The position numbers and the translations under genes are program-made. Of a stretch of DNA of 9,765 bases, positions 1-6,859 are shown one piece after another. The stretch covers positions 1 through 9,765 of the forward strand of contig JAKFER010000253.1 in assembly GCA_036675565.1 (NCBI GenBank), read 5' to 3'. Numbering within the stretch: position 1 is the stretch's first letter; each line of letters starts with the position of its first letter. The notes under the pieces were generated by a model. That model worked only from the letters and a program-made list of their open reading frames with translations. It was not told the origin of the DNA and searched no databases. Origin of the DNA: JACCYQ01 sp036675565 (lineage in GTDB: Bacteria; Bacteroidota; Bacteroidia; Chitinophagales; Chitinophagaceae).

Positions 1-48
1 AAATGTTTGATATTAAACTGTGTTCCATCGGAACACATTATAGGTAGA
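1..48. repeat. 48-bp direct repeat, copy 1, with central hairpin
   Basis: Bases 1-48 are identical to bases 211-258. The unit contains the perfect inverted repeat TGTGTTCC-ATC-GGAACACA at 19-37 (8-bp stem, 3-nt loop). The copy starts at the window edge, so its left boundary is unknown. After base 48 the two copies differ by a short insertion and then diverge. Confidence 0.9.
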
Positions 49-120
49 GAATAATAATAAATGGTTTACAGAACATGTGAGCAATTAGCACAGGATCGTT
101 GATTATTTTTTTAAGCATAA

Positions 121-139
121 AACATTCCTAAGGAACGTT
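121..139. repeat. Palindrome of the GTTCC/GGAAC family, one mismatch
   Basis: AACATTCC (121-128) and GGAACGTT (132-139) form an 8-bp stem with one A/C mismatch around the loop TAA. It has the same architecture as the hairpins at 19-37 and 229-247 but different outer bases, so it is a diverged family member rather than a recent copy. Confidence 0.7.
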
Positions 140-176
140 GGTTAAGTTTCGAAGATTTTAGTTACCTAAATGATTT

Positions 177-187
177 TTCCACGGAAC
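177..187. repeat. Degenerate GTTCC/GGAAC palindrome
   Basis: TTCC (177-180) and GGAA (183-186) remain around a 2-nt spacer. Read on the minus strand the motif is GTTCCGTGGAAA, which is the family core with one loop base lost and one arm eroded. It falls close to the 52-bp rhythm of its neighbours, which is the main reason to count it. Confidence 0.45.
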
Positions 188-210
188 AGCTCTATTAAAA
201 TATAAATAAA

Positions 211-258
211 AAATGTTTGATATTAAACTGTGTTCCATCGGAACACATTATAGGTAGA
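211..258. repeat. 48-bp direct repeat, copy 2, with central hairpin
   Basis: This is an exact copy of bases 1-48, with the same hairpin at 229-247. The 210-bp offset is close to four times the 52-bp palindrome spacing. Absence of any substitution over 48 non-coding bases suggests recent duplication, gene conversion or selection. Confidence 0.9.
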
Positions 259-282
259 ATAATGGTGATTGCCGTGCTTAAT

Positions 283-297
283 CGTTCCGTAGGAACG
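283..297. repeat. Palindrome CGTTCC-GTA-GGAACG
   Basis: A perfect 6-bp stem encloses the 3-nt loop GTA. It is the last recognisable member of the block; no further GTTCC/GGAAC pair is seen between it and the first gene. Confidence 0.75.
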
Positions 298-298
298 T

Positions 299-767
299 CT
301 TGTGCTTGTTTGTAGAATTAAGTTTTATCCTGGAAATCGTTTGTCACTCACTATATCAATACAAAAGGTTTAGGGTTAATCAGGATGTATAATTTTCCTT
401 TATCATTTCAACGCCGGACTTTCCCCTTGTCTTTACAAATAATCTTATTAACTGCCGGAAAAACCCATACCGGCTGCTAAGGGAAACACTTACTTATTCG
501 TTTGATTTTCAAGAGTGTATGAGGTGGATTCCCCGCCACATCTAACCGTATATTTCCCTCTTTTTACTCTTAAAGGGTACCGTATAAATGCTATTCATGT
601 GGGTAATACAACGCATAAATAACACCTCTTTCAGTACAATTACGATGTATTTCAAGCTCTTTTCTTGTCTCGAAAAAAATAATTACGACCTAATACATTG
701 TAATTCATGCATTTGAAATTTTACTTGCAGAAAATACGTAGATTTTTGAAAAATATTGGTAAAAACA
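299..767. other. Gene-free intergenic stretch
   Basis: I see no credible coding region, tRNA or recognised structured RNA here on either strand. Only weak, possibly chance features are present: a 5-bp GCCGG/CCGGC inverted repeat at 454-474 with an 11-nt loop, and a few short AT-rich direct repeats such as AAACACTTAC at 484-493, which recurs at 874-883. Together with the palindrome block and leader this makes 965 bp without a gene, long for a bacterial intergenic region. Confidence 0.6.
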
Positions 768-799
768 CTTGCAACAATGAAAAACCCCTATTATGTTTG
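768..799 (+). promoter_or_regulatory. Bacteroidota-type promoter of the T9SS gene
   Basis: TATGTTTG at 792-799 is a full match to the Bacteroidota -7 consensus TAnnTTTG. Twenty bases upstream lies CTTG (768-771), one base off the -33 consensus TTTG. Spacing fits the known range for the primary sigma factor of this phylum. Transcription would begin a few bases downstream, near 804-807, giving a leader of about 160 nt before the start at 966. The box match is seen; the start site is inferred. Confidence 0.55.
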
Positions 800-822
800 T
801 GCTCGATAGCACGTAGTACTAC
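799..822 (+). promoter_or_regulatory. Two small dyads at the predicted transcription start
   Basis: GTGCT-CGAT-AGCAC (799-812) is a perfect 5-bp hairpin that begins on the last base of the -7 box. One base further on is the perfect 10-bp palindrome GTAGTACTAC (813-822). Their position over the predicted start and early leader fits an operator for a dimeric regulator. Alternatively the second could fold at the 5' end of the mRNA. No regulator is identified. Confidence 0.35.
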
Positions 823-965
823 CAGTCATCCTTTAGAAAAAAACCGATAAGAAATCCGTACAGGACCCAATAAAAACACTTACCCGCCTTTATAGCTTTC
901 TTATCCCTTGCCACAGGAAGTGGTCATCCGAATTCAAACTGATTTTAATCTAAACCCCTGAAAAC

Positions 966-2030
966 ATGAAACGTATTTATACCCTTATGTCTTTTTTTGC
1001 CTGCACTTCAATCTTTGCAGTCAATTCTTACTCACAAAATATTTCTCAAAATTTTAATAGCCAGGCTGAAGTGGATCAGCTGGTATCAGAATGCTGGACG
1101 TTTAATAACATGGGCTTTACTGCCACAGCCCCATTAGAAGGATTAGGTAGCATCCGTACTATAGCAAATGGAGGATCTTCAATTGCTACTCCGGAATTAG
1201 CCATTCCTACTTCACTTACTATTTCATTCAGGTATAATGATATTGCAAGCCAGGGCGCAAAAAAAATATTTGTTGAATTGGTTGGTACTGATACAGTAAT
1301 TCTTTCCAATATAAATATTGGCGGACCTGCTCCATACACATATAATGTTACGCATACTGTACCCGCCGGCATTAAAAAAGTACAAATCCGAACAAATGGT
1401 ACGGTAAACATTAAAGTTGACCAATTGAGTGTCAACGCACCTTATGCTCATCTAGGTGGATGCCCTCCTGAACCAGTTATACTTCCTATTAAATTGAGTG
1501 CATTTTCCGGCAATATGTCTAATGATAACGTGAACCTGGATTGGTCAGTTACTGAAAATGAGACCGGTGATTATTTTGAAGTGGAGAAAAGTGATAATGG
1601 CAGCAAATTTATAAAAGCCACTACGGTGCCTGTAACCAATACATATGGCAGTGCAAATTATTCAACCACTTTAAAAGCAGATGTGGGTAATGTAAATTAT
1701 TATCGTTTGAAAGTGATTAACAAAGACGGAACTACCAGTTATTCAAAAGTACTTTCTTTCAGAAATCAGACTGGCAGTAATACTGCACTGAAAGTATTAC
1801 AAAACCCGATTGTGAATGGGTTATCATTCAACTACCAAACTGAAGCTAACGGTATTTACCAGGTAAGCTTAGTATCTGCAAATGGTTTAAGGGTTTTATC
1901 AACACCAATGAACCTGCAAAAAGGTACAAACCTTGTTTCACTGAACGTGAACAGCAGCATTCCTAATGGCATCTATATTTTAGAAGTGGCCAGGGGCACA
2001 GAAAGATCAATCGTAAAAATTATCAAATAA
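966..2030 (+). CDS. Secreted protein with T9SS type A C-terminal sorting domain
   Basis: A 354-aa protein probably exported by Sec, then carried over the outer membrane by the type IX secretion system. Residues 1-24 form a signal peptide (MKRIY, hydrophobic core, end near SYSQN). Residues about 27-158 form a beta-rich domain starting with the QNF...W-T-F-N-N style common in Bacteroidota surface proteins. Residues about 173-266 start LPIKLSAFSG and resemble a fibronectin or Ig-like module with the Y-Y-R-L-K-V strand. Residues about 275-354 are a type A sorting domain: LQNPIVNG, a middle ANG turn, PNGIYILEV and a terminal IVKIIK. No catalytic motif is visible, so the role may be adhesive or structural. 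The ATG at 966 gives a proper signal peptide; no Shine-Dalgarno sequence precedes it, as is usual in this phylum. It appears monocistronic, with its own promoter and terminator. Confidence 0.88.
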   Translation: MKRIYTLMSFFACTSIFAVNSYSQNISQNFNSQAEVDQLVSECWTFNNMGFTATAPLEGLGSIRTIANGGSSIATPELAIPTSLTISFRYNDIASQGAKKIFVELVGTDTVILSNINIGGPAPYTYNVTHTVPAGIKKVQIRTNGTVNIKVDQLSVNAPYAHLGGCPPEPVILPIKLSAFSGNMSNDNVNLDWSVTENETGDYFEVEKSDNGSKFIKATTVPVTNTYGSANYSTTLKADVGNVNYYRLKVINKDGTTSYSKVLSFRNQTGSNTALKVLQNPIVNGLSFNYQTEANGIYQVSLVSANGLRVLSTPMNLQKGTNLVSLNVNSSIPNGIYILEVARGTERSIVKIIK

Positions 2031-2058
2031 AAATATTAGGTTTAGGGGTATGAATAAC

Positions 2059-2092
2059 AAAGGCTCGCCGCAAGGCGGCCTTTTTATTTTTT
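2059..2092 (+). terminator. Rho-independent terminator after the T9SS gene
   Basis: The arms AAAGGC-T-CGCC (2059-2069) and GGCGGCCTTT (2074-2083) pair with a single bulged T around a GCAA tetraloop and are followed by an almost unbroken T run to 2092. It lies 29 bp after the stop codon. The 3' arm can alternatively pair with GGCCGCC at 2106-2112. Confidence 0.85.
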
Positions 2093-2209
2093 AGTGAACA
2101 GGTCGGGCCGCCGGATTGCTTTTTAGGATGAAGATCATTTAATACAATATGCAACTGCACTCATCCAAAAAAAATTTAAAATTTAATTCAGGATATTTGA
2201 TCAAAAAAA

Positions 2210-3058
2210 ATGATGGACTTGACAAAAATATTTATTGCGGCTTTTTTTTTAATAATGTCTTCCTGTTCTTCAACTTCTCCACGCAGTACAACTGCTGGTA
2301 CCCAGGCACCAACCGACAAGAACTGGACTTTTGAAAGTTCCCCGCATTGGAGTGATGAATTCAATTACAATGGCAAACCCGACTCCAGTAAATGGGGTTA
2401 TGATTTGGGCGGCGATGGATGGGGAAATAATGAACTGCAACATTATACCAATGAACTGAAAAACGCCAAAGTAGAAAACGGTCAATTACACATTTCAGCT
2501 ATCAAAGAAAAAACAGGAGAAAGAGACTATTCATCTGCACGGTTAATTTCTAAAAACAAAGGAGATTTTTTATATGGAAGGATAGAGGTGCGAGCCAAAC
2601 TGCCTGCTGGTCGTGGTACCTGGCCTGCCATCTGGATGTTGCCTACAGACTGGGCTTATGGTGGTTGGCCGGAATCTGGCGAAATAGATATTATGGAGCA
2701 TGTGGGTTATGATCCCAACAATGTTTTATCCAGTATTCACACCAAAGCATATAACCATGGTATAGGAACGCAAAAAAGCGGGGGAAAAAATATTCCAACA
2801 GCCATGACTGATTTTCATGATTACCGCCTCGACTGGACGCCTTATGCTATTCGTTGTTATTATGATAATGAACTGGTTTTTACTTTTATCAACGAAGGAG
2901 AAACCTTTGCTGAATGGCCTTTTGATAAACGATTTCACCTGTTGTTGAATCTTGCAGTGGGCGGAAACTGGGGTGGCGCAAAAGGTGTTGATGAAACGAT
3001 TTTCCCGGCAACCATGGTTGTGGATCATGTACGGGTGTATAAAATGATTGAAAAATAA
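2210..3058 (+). CDS. GH16 family beta-glucanase (laminarinase-like) lipoprotein
   Basis: A 282-aa glycoside hydrolase family 16 enzyme, expected to cut beta-1,3 or beta-1,3-1,4 glucans with retention of configuration. The catalytic signature GEIDIMEH gives nucleophile E158, assisting D160 and acid/base E163. Other family marks are WSDEFNYNG near 47-55, the NNELQHYT stretch near 73-80, AGRGTWPAIWMLP at 133-145, LNLAVGGNWGG, and the closing DHVRVYK strand. The catalytic domain spans about 45-280, so the enzyme is a single domain without a carbohydrate-binding module. Residues 1-18 are a signal peptide ending in LIMSS-C19, a reasonable lipobox, so the protein is probably a periplasmic or outer-membrane lipoprotein. 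ATG at 2210 and 2213 are both possible starts. No SusC/SusD pair lies nearby, so this is not an obvious polysaccharide utilisation locus. Exact substrate is unknown. Confidence 0.93.
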   Translation: MMDLTKIFIAAFFLIMSSCSSTSPRSTTAGTQAPTDKNWTFESSPHWSDEFNYNGKPDSSKWGYDLGGDGWGNNELQHYTNELKNAKVENGQLHISAIKEKTGERDYSSARLISKNKGDFLYGRIEVRAKLPAGRGTWPAIWMLPTDWAYGGWPESGEIDIMEHVGYDPNNVLSSIHTKAYNHGIGTQKSGGKNIPTAMTDFHDYRLDWTPYAIRCYYDNELVFTFINEGETFAEWPFDKRFHLLLNLAVGGNWGGAKGVDETIFPATMVVDHVRVYKMIEK

Positions 3059-3063
3059 TCAAC

Positions 3064-3085
3064 TAACGGAACAGCATAACCGTTA
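3064..3085. other. Stem-loop just after the glucanase stop
   Basis: TAACGG (3064-3069) and CCGTTA (3080-3085) are perfect 6-bp arms around a 10-nt loop. It lies directly before the bidirectional terminator. It lacks its own T run, so it may stabilise the mRNA 3' end or be incidental. Confidence 0.4.
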
Positions 3086-3087
3086 AT

Positions 3088-3122
3088 AAAAAAGCCTGCT
3101 GTTTTATTGGCAGGCCTTTTTT
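3088..3122. terminator. Bidirectional terminator between convergent genes
   Basis: GCCTGC (3094-3099) pairs with GCAGGC (3110-3115) around a 10-nt loop. An A run precedes the stem and a T run follows it, so U-tracts are produced in both directions. It sits between the glucanase stop at 3058 and the minus-strand peptidase stop at 3128, and can serve both genes. Confidence 0.85.
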
Positions 3123-3127
3123 ATGAG

Positions 3128-5926
3128 TTAGAACGATTTCGATGTTTTTTCTTTCGCTTTTAATTTTGCTTTTTCCTGTTGCGATACACCATCGGTAATC
3201 CATTTTTCAGGTGAGCGTCCCAGTAAGTAATGATCAAAGAATTCTTTTTGCCTTACCTGGTAATCAACCTGGTTTTCTTTTTTTGCCAGGCCATGATTTT
3301 CATCCGCATATACCAGCATGATGAAAGGCTTTTCCATTCTGCGCATGGTGCTGTACATTTCAATTCCCTGGTGCCAGTCTACGGCTCCATCCTTATCTCC
3401 AAATGCTACCAATAATGGTGCTTTGATTGAAGCGGCCTGGTACATAGGTGAGTTACGCATATGTTCTTCCATTCTTTCATACCAGGGACCGTCAAACCGG
3501 CCCTGGCTGGTTTCAAAGATCTTGGCATCCGGCGTTCCCGTATTCCAGTAAATGGAATTAGACATGCTGATTAAATTAGTAAGCGGTGCACCGGCAACTG
3601 CGGCTTTGAAAATATCTGTTTGAGAAATAATGAATGATGTTTGATAAGCACCCCAGCTATGTCCCATCAATCCAACTTTGTTTTTATCGATCATCCCTGT
3701 TTTTAATACTTCTTCTACGGCGGGCACAACACAATTCACCGCGCTGATACCGGGATCATTGATCTCGTAAACAATATCAGGTCTGAAAATAAAATACCCG
3801 TTTGTAGTAAAGTTGGCTGTATTGTAAGCACTTCTTTTTGACGGACTAACATATCCATGCAAACCGTTTGAAAGTTTCTCATATATATAGGTGATCATGG
3901 GATATTGTTTACCCGGCTCGTAATTGGCAGGATAATATAATGCTCCCTGCATTTCTACGCCATTTTTATTTTTATAAGTGATGATCTCGCTTTTACCCCA
4001 ATAATATTCATCCTGCTGTGGGTTGGTTGATAATACCTGGCTGACTTTAGAAAAATTATCAGTGAAATAAAGAGAAGGTGATTGGTCAAAATTCTGTTTC
4101 ACATAGGCATAACTGTTAGCATCCTTAGCCTTGATCAGTCGGTTTACCATGGCATCTTCAAAAACCAGTTTCTCGATCTTCCCTTTCTCTAATTTATAAT
4201 AACCGGATTTTTTGCTTTTATCACCAAAAGCACTCAGAAATACAGGTTTGGTATCATCTATAAAAGGATCTTCATAGTCCACCCTGTTTACCCGGTAAAT
4301 CACCTGGTCATTTTCGCCATTGGTTAATTTGCGTGATGACTTGCCATCAGGTTTCACGGCCCAAACATTGTATTCATCATAAAGCAGAACTTCTTTATCC
4401 CCTTTTATCCAACCCGCTGTACCAACAGCCGGCCTGCTGGCAGGATGATCATCGCGAACATTCCAGAAATCACTTTTAATATTTTCGGTGATATTCGTAT
4501 TCTGCCCGCTGGCAATATTGTAAGTCCACCAATGCTTGTCTTTAAAGTATAAGAGGTATTTGCCATCCGGTGAGCTGCGGGGGAAGGTATTTCCACTAAC
4601 AATCACTTTCTCAAAAACCATCTTCTTATCCCCGATCCTGGTATCTACCAGCCATGCATCAGCGAAATCTTCTTTAAATGCGGGTTTGTATTTCGTGTTT
4701 GTATAGGTTAGGGCATAACGCTGGTTCCCGGTCAGCTGCACATTCGGTGCTTCATCCGTCGCTAATTGAATAAAACGATTATTGTCAATATTCCATGCAC
4801 TCAATAAACCAGTAGTAGTATCCTGGTTTAAGGTTCTTACCTGGCGCGGTTGAATCTCAGGATCTTTCCAATGCCAGATGTCAACGCCAGCCAGCTTTTC
4901 CGCCGACACACCTTTGGCCGCAGCAACTACTGCACGGGTAGAATCAATGCGCAGGCTGTCTTTTTTTGTCAGGCTGTCCCCGGGTCTTTTATCATCTTTT
5001 TTTGCCAGTTCATTAAACGTCCAATTTGTAATACCAAAAAAGGCAGTCTTCATGTCATCACTCAACACTATATTACTGCGGTTATGCACCCGCATGCCTG
5101 CAGGAAATCCATTGATTTTTTCAGGATTAAAAACTTTCAGTAAAGGTGATTTATACAGGTTGGTATACGTGTATACAACAGCGTTATCTTCTTCATACTT
5201 GTCTTTGCGAAAGCTGCAGTAAAATGCCAAACCATCACCTTCTTTTTGCCAGGTAAGTTTTGAGAACCTGGCTGTATCACTGGCTAAAACATTTAAATTA
5301 TAATTCAACAGGTTAAAAAGTTCGGCGGAATTGCCTGCCGTGTTAGCTGATTCAACTATGTAAGCCAACTGGTCACTTTTTTTGTTGAAGGAAAATTCGG
5401 TTACATTGCCAATGGTACGCGTTTTACCATCATTCATATTTTTTAACAGTAATACAGCGCCTTTGTCTTTGTTTTCTTTGGGTGGATTGAGGTAAATCGC
5501 AAGGAATTTTCCATTGCGTGTAAATTCAAATCGGTTCACATTTTGAATGATCTCCGTTTTTCCATTCGCTAAATCAAGGATCCCCATTTTATATTCAATG
5601 GGTTTTGATTGCTCTCTTAATTTCTCCGCTTCTTTAAACGGAATTCCAATGCGGTATGCCAGCCATTTATTATCGCCGGAGAATTCTGGAGAAGAAGCAA
5701 ATGCTAACCTGTGAACTTCATTGGTCATTCTATTCATCACAAAAAGGCTGTCATTATCTTCCTGCACATTTACCTGGTACAATATCCAGTTACCATTGGG
5801 CGAAAGACTCGTAGTACCAATGGTTTGCCATTTACCATAATCATCCGGCGTTAAATTTTTTTTCTGCGCCTGCATTGTAATCACCAGGAAGAAACTTAAT
5901 AAAGAAGAAACGAAATACTTATGCAT
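3128..5926 (-). CDS. S9 family (prolyl oligopeptidase-type) serine peptidase, exported
   Basis: A 932-aa peptidase with an N-terminal signal peptide (MHKYF, hydrophobic core, MQAQ), so periplasmic or secreted. Residues about 25-650 carry repeated SPDGKYLLYF- and SPNGNWILY-like strands of a beta-propeller that in this family gates access to the active site. Residues about 655-915 are an alpha/beta hydrolase domain with a complete predicted triad: S757 in GHSWGAYQ, D846 in GDKDGAVDW and H878 in ENHGL. Family members cleave short peptides, often after proline. Here the usual small residue pattern G-x-S-x-G-G ends in Ala. A charged, Lys/Asp-rich insert lies near 310-335 and the C-terminus is Lys-rich. 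It is the downstream member of a minus-strand pair with rpiA, 96 bp apart; cotranscription is possible but the functions are unrelated. An AT-rich dyad, TTATAA-TAG-TTATAA at 5947-5961, lies just upstream. Confidence 0.92.
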   Translation of the reverse strand: MHKYFVSSLLSFFLVITMQAQKKNLTPDDYGKWQTIGTTSLSPNGNWILYQVNVQEDNDSLFVMNRMTNEVHRLAFASSPEFSGDNKWLAYRIGIPFKEAEKLREQSKPIEYKMGILDLANGKTEIIQNVNRFEFTRNGKFLAIYLNPPKENKDKGAVLLLKNMNDGKTRTIGNVTEFSFNKKSDQLAYIVESANTAGNSAELFNLLNYNLNVLASDTARFSKLTWQKEGDGLAFYCSFRKDKYEEDNAVVYTYTNLYKSPLLKVFNPEKINGFPAGMRVHNRSNIVLSDDMKTAFFGITNWTFNELAKKDDKRPGDSLTKKDSLRIDSTRAVVAAAKGVSAEKLAGVDIWHWKDPEIQPRQVRTLNQDTTTGLLSAWNIDNNRFIQLATDEAPNVQLTGNQRYALTYTNTKYKPAFKEDFADAWLVDTRIGDKKMVFEKVIVSGNTFPRSSPDGKYLLYFKDKHWWTYNIASGQNTNITENIKSDFWNVRDDHPASRPAVGTAGWIKGDKEVLLYDEYNVWAVKPDGKSSRKLTNGENDQVIYRVNRVDYEDPFIDDTKPVFLSAFGDKSKKSGYYKLEKGKIEKLVFEDAMVNRLIKAKDANSYAYVKQNFDQSPSLYFTDNFSKVSQVLSTNPQQDEYYWGKSEIITYKNKNGVEMQGALYYPANYEPGKQYPMITYIYEKLSNGLHGYVSPSKRSAYNTANFTTNGYFIFRPDIVYEINDPGISAVNCVVPAVEEVLKTGMIDKNKVGLMGHSWGAYQTSFIISQTDIFKAAVAGAPLTNLISMSNSIYWNTGTPDAKIFETSQGRFDGPWYERMEEHMRNSPMYQAASIKAPLLVAFGDKDGAVDWHQGIEMYSTMRRMEKPFIMLVYADENHGLAKKENQVDYQVRQKEFFDHYLLGRSPEKWITDGVSQQEKAKLKAKEKTSKSF

Positions 5927-6022
5927 AAAGGAATATTTAACCTGTGTTATAATAGTTATAAAGCAACGAAATTTATTTAATTGGCAAAGAATAATAATGC
6001 TAAGCGGTTTTTTATGTATTGG

Positions 6023-6736
6023 TTAATCCTTTTTCCAGCCAGGTTCTTTTTCCCAACCTTGTTTTACAGTGTCGAATGCGCTTACTGTCCCATTTTCATA
6101 TCCAATATAAAATGTATGAACCATATTGCTGGTAAAAATACCTGTTTCAACTACACCCGGAATTTGGTGTAACTGAATGTTAACTGCATCCGGAACTTTG
6201 ATGGGGAAAAAATTACAGTCTGCAATATAGTTCCCGTTGTCTGTAATATATTTTTCATGGTTTACATAACGGATCACAGGATGGGTTCCTGTTTCCGTTA
6301 ATCGCTTTAAAGTTATATCGGCAGCGAAAGGAATAATTTCAACCGGGAGACCAAACTTACCCAAAGTCTTTACTCTTTTTGTTTCATCTATAATTACAAT
6401 AAAACGTATACTGTTATAAGCCAGTATTTTCTCTCTCAACAAGGCTCCTCCACCACCTTTGATCAAATGTCCATAATCATCCACTTCATCTGCACCATCA
6501 ATAGTAATATCAATCCTGTCGATATTTGTAAAATCAATGATCGGGATACCGGCTTCTGTTGCCAGTCTTTCTGTTTTTACAGAACTCGCTACAGCATGTA
6601 TGTTTAATCCATCTTGCACCAACTTCCCGATTTTTTGAATGGCCCATTCCGCCGTTGATCCGCTACCCAGGCCCACGATCATGCCTTCTTTAATTTCTTC
6701 TACCGCTTTTTCAGCGGCCATTCTTTTTGTTTCCAT
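6023..6736 (-). CDS. rpiA: Ribose-5-phosphate isomerase A
   Basis: A 237-aa cytosolic enzyme that interconverts ribose 5-phosphate and ribulose 5-phosphate in the non-oxidative pentose phosphate pathway. Family marks are in order: the phosphate-binding GLGSGSTAEWAI (22-33), SSVKTE (51-56), ITIDGADEVD (77-86) and LIKGGGGALLREK (91-103). By comparison with the E. coli enzyme the catalytic residues are D80, D83, K93 and E102, and all are present. Length fits the family. The start at 6736 (METKR) is preferred; M6 is an alternative that would remove only five residues. No signal peptide. It is divergent from the hydrolase gene, with 123 bp between start codons. No clear terminator is seen between it and the S9 peptidase gene. 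Confidence 0.96.
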   Translation of the reverse strand: METKRMAAEKAVEEIKEGMIVGLGSGSTAEWAIQKIGKLVQDGLNIHAVASSVKTERLATEAGIPIIDFTNIDRIDITIDGADEVDDYGHLIKGGGGALLREKILAYNSIRFIVIIDETKRVKTLGKFGLPVEIIPFAADITLKRLTETGTHPVIRYVNHEKYITDNGNYIADCNFFPIKVPDAVNIQLHQIPGVVETGIFTSNMVHTFYIGYENGTVSAFDTVKQGWEKEPGWKKD

Positions 6737-6792
6737 TCAATTTAATCTGTGGGATTAAAAAAATATTTTAAATGGCCTGTAATAATTATCCT

Positions 6793-6820
6793 GGTTATGC
6801 ATCCAATCATGCAAACAACC
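6793..6820. promoter_or_regulatory. Imperfect dyad between divergent genes
   Basis: GGTT-A-TGCAT (6793-6802) and ATGCA-AAC-AACC (6809-6820) form an interrupted inverted repeat with a 6-nt centre. It lies midway between the divergent starts of rpiA and the hydrolase operon, where an operator could act on either side. I could not place a convincing TAnnTTTG promoter in this gap, so the role is speculative. Confidence 0.3.
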
Positions 6821-6859
6821 AAAAGCTAACAACAATTCAGGAAACTACAATCAATCATC

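Larger units (their letters stand above)
1..298. repeat. Block of GTTCC-NNN-GGAAC palindromes
   Basis: This non-coding block contains at least five hairpin-forming palindromes built on the core GTTCC, three bases, GGAAC. They centre near 28, 130, 182, 238 and 290; the one at 182 is decayed. Spacings are about 102, 52, 56 and 52 bp, so the copies lie near a 52-bp rhythm with one position missing. Two palindromes sit inside an exact 48-bp direct repeat. No open reading frame of useful length runs through the block. It resembles dispersed intergenic palindromes of the REP type, which in other bacteria are moved by REP-associated tyrosine transposases. No such gene is in the window, so that link is inference. 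The block may extend left of base 1. Confidence 0.8.

Noticed and set aside
1..298. CRISPR array
   Set aside because: Palindromes are separated by roughly regular intervals, but the full repeat is not conserved from copy to copy, only two long copies are identical, and no cas gene is present.
484..883. AAACACTT repeats as regulator sites
   Set aside because: Three scattered short matches in AT-rich DNA have no common spacing to the promoter and may well be chance.
2190..2201. GGATATTTGATC as a promoter -7 box for the glucanase
   Set aside because: It misses the first conserved base of TAnnTTTG and lies too close to the start codon at 2210; no -33 partner is seen.
2149..2334. Small 61-aa frame overlapping the glucanase start
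   Set aside because: It lies in another frame over the glucanase signal peptide region and is low-complexity; the glucanase frame has clear family motifs.
2210..3058. Polysaccharide utilisation locus around the glucanase
   Set aside because: No SusC, SusD or other glycan-related gene is adjacent; the neighbours are a T9SS cargo gene with its own terminator and a convergent peptidase.
4850..5222. Plus-strand frames of 97 and 114 aa inside the peptidase gene
   Set aside because: They are antisense shadows of a long gene with complete motifs and show no independent protein features.
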